This document shows, piece by piece, positions 61,630 through 64,000 of a stretch of 64,000 bases of DNA. The DNA comes from Arthrobacter sp. UNC362MFTsu5.1. GTDB lineage: Bacteria; Actinomycetota; Actinomycetes; Actinomycetales; Micrococcaceae. Under the pieces are notes generated by a model that saw only the letters and a list, made by a program, of their open reading frames with translations, made no database searches and had not been told where the DNA came from. The position numbers and the translations under genes were made by a program. The number at the start of each line of letters is the position of its first letter. Within the stretch, counting starts at the first letter, position 1. Location of the stretch: contig NZ_JMLE01000003.1 of assembly GCF_000685965.1 (NCBI RefSeq), positions 1 through 64,000 on the forward strand, in the 5' to 3' direction.

Positions 61630-61660
61630 GGGAGCCGGGTGAGAGCAGCACCCGGCTCCC
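61630..61660. terminator. terminator between permease and TetR gene
   Basis: GGGAGCCGGGTG and CACCCGGCTCCC are exact 12-base arms around seven bases, between the convergent genes. Confidence 0.75.
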
Positions 61661-61677
61661 GTCTTCGCCGGGAAGGA

Positions 61678-62295
61678 TTATGAGCCCGGCACCCGCAGCA
61701 CCCCAACCGCGGCCACCAAATACGGCACGGGATCCGGATCCGTCCCCGCGGCCCACTGCATCCAGGCCTCGAACGTGGTGCCCATGAACGCGGCGCACAG
61801 ATACCCGGCAACGTCCTCGCCAAGACCGGCCGAAACCAGATATGCCCGAGCCCGCTCGCGCTGCGGCGCCAGGGACTCGTAGCTCCGGCTCGCCAGTTCG
61901 GGATGTTCAGCGATCAGCCGCAGCCGGCCGCGGGTGACCGCTAGGTCTGGCAGTACGGCAACCCCGGCGACAGCCACCTCGCGCAGCCCGGCCAGGACGT
62001 CGCCGCCAGTGGCGCCCGCGGCCGCGCCCCCAGTGCGGGCTGAATCCAGAACCCGCCCCGACACCTCGACCACCGGCTCCATGCCGCCCCAGATGAGCTC
62101 GGCTTTGCTGGAGAAGTAGCGGTACAGGCTCTTGCGTCCGATTCCGGCCTCGCGAGCGATGTCCTCCATGGAGGTCTGCTCGTAGCCGCGCTCGGCGAAC
62201 AGCCGCAGCGCGATCGCGGCGACGGCGTCGGGATCAATCGTTACGGGGCGACCGGTGGAGCGAGGAACGGCGGTCTTCACATCATCCGAAGGCAT
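61678..62295 (-). CDS. TetR-family transcriptional regulator
   Basis: A 205-residue regulator with an N-terminal TetR HTH (about residues 20-65; [37 protein letters not shown]) and a helical ligand domain. ATG 62295 ([10 protein letters not shown]) gives a normal N-terminus; a longer frame would overlap the operator. It is divergent from the SDR gene, with a perfect dyad at 62320-62336 between them, so it probably represses the SDR gene and itself. Confidence 0.88.
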   Translation of the reverse strand: MPSDDVKTAVPRSTGRPVTIDPDAVAAIALRLFAERGYEQTSMEDIAREAGIGRKSLYRYFSSKAELIWGGMEPVVEVSGRVLDSARTGGAAAGATGGDVLAGLREVAVAGVAVLPDLAVTRGRLRLIAEHPELASRSYESLAPQRERARAYLVSAGLGEDVAGYLCAAFMGTTFEAWMQWAAGTDPDPVPYLVAAVGVLRVPGS

Positions 62296-62319
62296 CCCAC
62301 CAGTATTCACCCTTACGTA

Positions 62320-62336
62320 ATGACACAGAGTGTCAT
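62320..62336. promoter_or_regulatory. TetR operator candidate
   Basis: ATGACAC and GTGTCAT are exact inverted copies around AGA, in the TetR/SDR divergent region. Size and position fit a TetR-dimer site. Confidence 0.65.
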
Positions 62337-62378
62337 AAGGTGGATTCCACCTCAACAAGCAACATCTGGAAGGACATC

Positions 62379-63158
62379 ATGGGCAACGAAGCTACGTGGC
62401 AGGAGACCACCACCGGCGGCCGGTTCGCCGGCAAAATCATCATTGTCACCGGCGCTGCCTCCGGCATCGGCCAGGCCACCGCCCTGCGCATCGCCAAGGA
62501 AGGCGGCCGCGTCATCGCCGCCGACATCAGCAAGGAACGCCTGGACGCCCTGGTGGAAGAAAACAAAGGACTGGACCTTGTCCCCGTGGCCGGCGACATC
62601 TCCACCGAAGAGACGGTGGCCGCCGTCGTCGCTGCCGCAGGGGGACGCGTCGACGCCCTGGCGAACGTCGCCGGCATCATGGACAACTTCGCCCCCATCC
62701 ACGAAATCGACGACGACCTCTGGGACCGCGTCTTCCGGATCAACGTCACCGCCCTCATGCGCCTCACCCGCGCCGTGGTGCCGCTGATGCTCGACGCCGG
62801 CACCGGCTCCGTGGTCAACGTCGCCTCCGAAGCCGGGCTGCGCGGGTCCGCTGCCGGCGCCGCGTACACCGCGTCCAAGCACGCCGTCGTAGGCCTGACC
62901 AAGAACTCCGCCGTGATGTACGGGCCCAAAGGCCTGCGCTTCAACGCCGTGGCCCCCGGCCCCACCATCACCAACATCGTGGCGAACTGGGGATCCCAGC
63001 TCGCGGCCGAACGCCTCGGCCCGCTGATGCAGGCCACCGTCCCCACGCCCGCCACCGCGGCGCAGCTCGCCGCCTCCATCACTTTCCTCCTCAGTGACGA
63101 CGGCACCAACGTGAACGGCGCCATCCTCGCGTCTGACGGCGGCTGGTCGGCGCTGTAA
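62379..63158 (+). CDS. short-chain dehydrogenase/reductase
   Basis: A 259-residue classical SDR. TGAASGIGQA is near residue 23, NVAGIMDN near 98, and the catalytic Ser/Tyr/Lys are in NVASEAG and YTASK near 150-170. ASDGGWSAL is at the end. I chose ATG 62379 because GGAAGGAC precedes it; GTG 62340 would overlap the operator. It is divergent from the TetR regulator, which suggests induction by its substrate. The alcohol or ketone is unknown. Confidence 0.9.
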   Translation: MGNEATWQETTTGGRFAGKIIIVTGAASGIGQATALRIAKEGGRVIAADISKERLDALVEENKGLDLVPVAGDISTEETVAAVVAAAGGRVDALANVAGIMDNFAPIHEIDDDLWDRVFRINVTALMRLTRAVVPLMLDAGTGSVVNVASEAGLRGSAAGAAYTASKHAVVGLTKNSAVMYGPKGLRFNAVAPGPTITNIVANWGSQLAAERLGPLMQATVPTPATAAQLAASITFLLSDDGTNVNGAILASDGGWSAL

Positions 63159-63177
63159 AGCACCTCACGCAAACTCA

Positions 63178-63213
63178 AGCGGACGACGGCGGGACATCCC
63201 GCCGTCGTCCGCT
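63178..63213. terminator. strong terminator hairpin
   Basis: A perfect 17-base stem (left arm 63178-63194, right arm 63197-63213, starting AGCGGACGACGG) separates the convergent SDR and esterase genes. Confidence 0.82.
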
Positions 63214-63246
63214 CATCTTCTGGCCCTGAATTCGTGCTGAGGGTTC

Positions 63247-64000
63247 TCAGCGCTGCTGTTCGGCCATCCACTTCCACAGGCTGACACCTTGGTGCGACGG
63301 GTCGTTGCGGGCGGGGTAGATCCACGACCAGTGCCCGGGGAAGTTGTACCCGTCCCAAGTGACGTTCTGGTACAGGCTCATGATCGACCCGGGGATCAGC
63401 TCATGGGCATGCACGGTATTGGCCTGCGGGTCGACGGTTGTGTCGTCGGCGGAGGTGATCAGCCAAGTAGGGGTATCGATCGCGGCAAGCTGCGCGTCGG
63501 GCACCAGGGGGCCGTTGGAGTTGAACGGGCCGACAACGGAACAGATTGGCACCGCGGAGGCGAAGGCGCTCGGGTTCTCGACCACCATCTTCAGTGTCAT
63601 GTAGCCGCCGTTGCTGCAACCCACCACGTGGATGCGGTCGCGGTCCACCGAGTGGGCCGCGCATACTTCCTCGATCACCGCCGAGATAAGAGGTGCGTAG
63701 CGGGGTCCATCCGCCAGCCAGTAGGCGGGGCACTGCGGGGCGACCACGTAGGCGCCGCCGAAGAGATCCTGTGCTTCGTCGGTCGTGAATCCGAGCGCGC
63801 CGCGATTGGCCCGGAGCGGGGTTTGGTTGTCGTAGTAGTTGTATCCGCCGGTCAGCAGTCCGCCTTCGCCGCCGCCGTGCAACCACACAATGAGTGGACG
63901 CTTCTGGGAGCGGCCCCGCTCCGGGGGAGTGAACAGGCGATAGTTGAGGCCGGAGGCCGCCACGTGGTGGGAGAAGGCATCCACTTCGGGGTCGATGAGG
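63247..64000 (-). CDS. alpha/beta-hydrolase (esterase/depolymerase type), N-terminus outside window
   Basis: At least 251 residues; the frame stays open to the window edge and reads LIDPEVDAF before the first internal GTG at 63984. Therefore the start is to the right. The oxyanion region is LIVWLHGGGEGG, the nucleophile is Ser in GCSNGGYM, the acid lies in ITSADDTTVDP and the His in FPGHWSW. The family is close to prolyl-oligopeptidase-like esterases and PHB-depolymerase-like proteins. The substrate is not predictable. Confidence 0.82.
   Translation of the reverse strand, partial: LIDPEVDAFSHHVAASGLNYRLFTPPERGRSQKRPLIVWLHGGGEGGLLTGGYNYYDNQTPLRANRGALGFTTDEAQDLFGGAYVVAPQCPAYWLADGPRYAPLISAVIEEVCAAHSVDRDRIHVVGCSNGGYMTLKMVVENPSAFASAVPICSVVGPFNSNGPLVPDAQLAAIDTPTWLITSADDTTVDPQANTVHAHELIPGSIMSLYQNVTWDGYNFPGHWSWIYPARNDPSHQGVSLWKWMAEQQR

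Overview
The window is high-GC actinobacterial chromosome, most like Arthrobacter/Pseudarthrobacter (Micrococcaceae). This rests on the codon bias, the mix of families (PucR, GAF-ANTAR, CNNM pair, tripartite tricarboxylate transporter, DUF6421) and the intergenic repeat types. I saw no insertion sequence, prophage, CRISPR array, rRNA or tRNA. The genus call is recognition, not a computed result.

Region 1 (1-13.4 kb) covers one-carbon, ureide and glyoxylate metabolism. It opens with the tail of an iron-sulfur L-serine dehydratase overlapping purU. A PucR regulator then diverges from an NCS1 permease and a NodB-fold hydrolase. A leftward operon follows: hyi, glxR, gcl, glxK, allB, a receiver-less winged-helix protein and probably bcp. 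It takes allantoin through glyoxylate and tartronate semialdehyde to glycerate. Two IclR-type operator repeats lie in front of it.

Region 2 (13.4-16.2 kb) holds an NrtR-like Nudix regulator divergent from an SPFH protein and a NAD-kinase-like protein. Two palindromic operators sit between them. This is one of the two best candidates for an under-described system.

Region 3 (16.2-28.4 kb) contains a CsbD protein, an OmpR-type two-component pair, a secreted protein, a DctA-type transporter, methionine aminopeptidase divergent from a small XRE regulator, an RraA-like aldolase, and a TctCAB transporter with a shortened TctB. An RpiR regulator and an MFS transporter are divergent from the last group.

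Region 4 (28.4-41.7 kb) contains a PL26-type rhamnogalacturonan exolyase, an aldo-keto reductase, an XRE/MFS efflux pair, two gene remnants (an internally deleted SDR and the tail of a NERD protein), small VOC and SRPBCC proteins, a D-hydroxyacid dehydrogenase, a DUF4166/SRPBCC pair and two CNNM membrane proteins.

Region 5 (41.9-47.6 kb) looks like a cell-surface module. It has an Ala/Val/Pro-rich secreted protein, a secreted protein of five 46-52 residue repeats, a processive-type GT2 glycosyltransferase coupled to a 52-residue protein that is almost only an LAxTG sorting signal, a secreted GH16-like protein, and a response regulator with Glu at the phosphorylation site and a frameshift in a G6 run. 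This is the other best candidate for novelty.

Region 6 (47.6-64 kb) contains Hsp20, a GAF-ANTAR regulator, small conserved proteins, PhzF, a truncated-haemoglobin-like protein, a heterodimeric ABC exporter with a MarR regulator, a small Cys protein coupled to a soluble Ser/Thr kinase, an SDR-DUF6421 pair, an amino-acid permease, a TetR/SDR divergent pair, and an esterase cut by the window edge.
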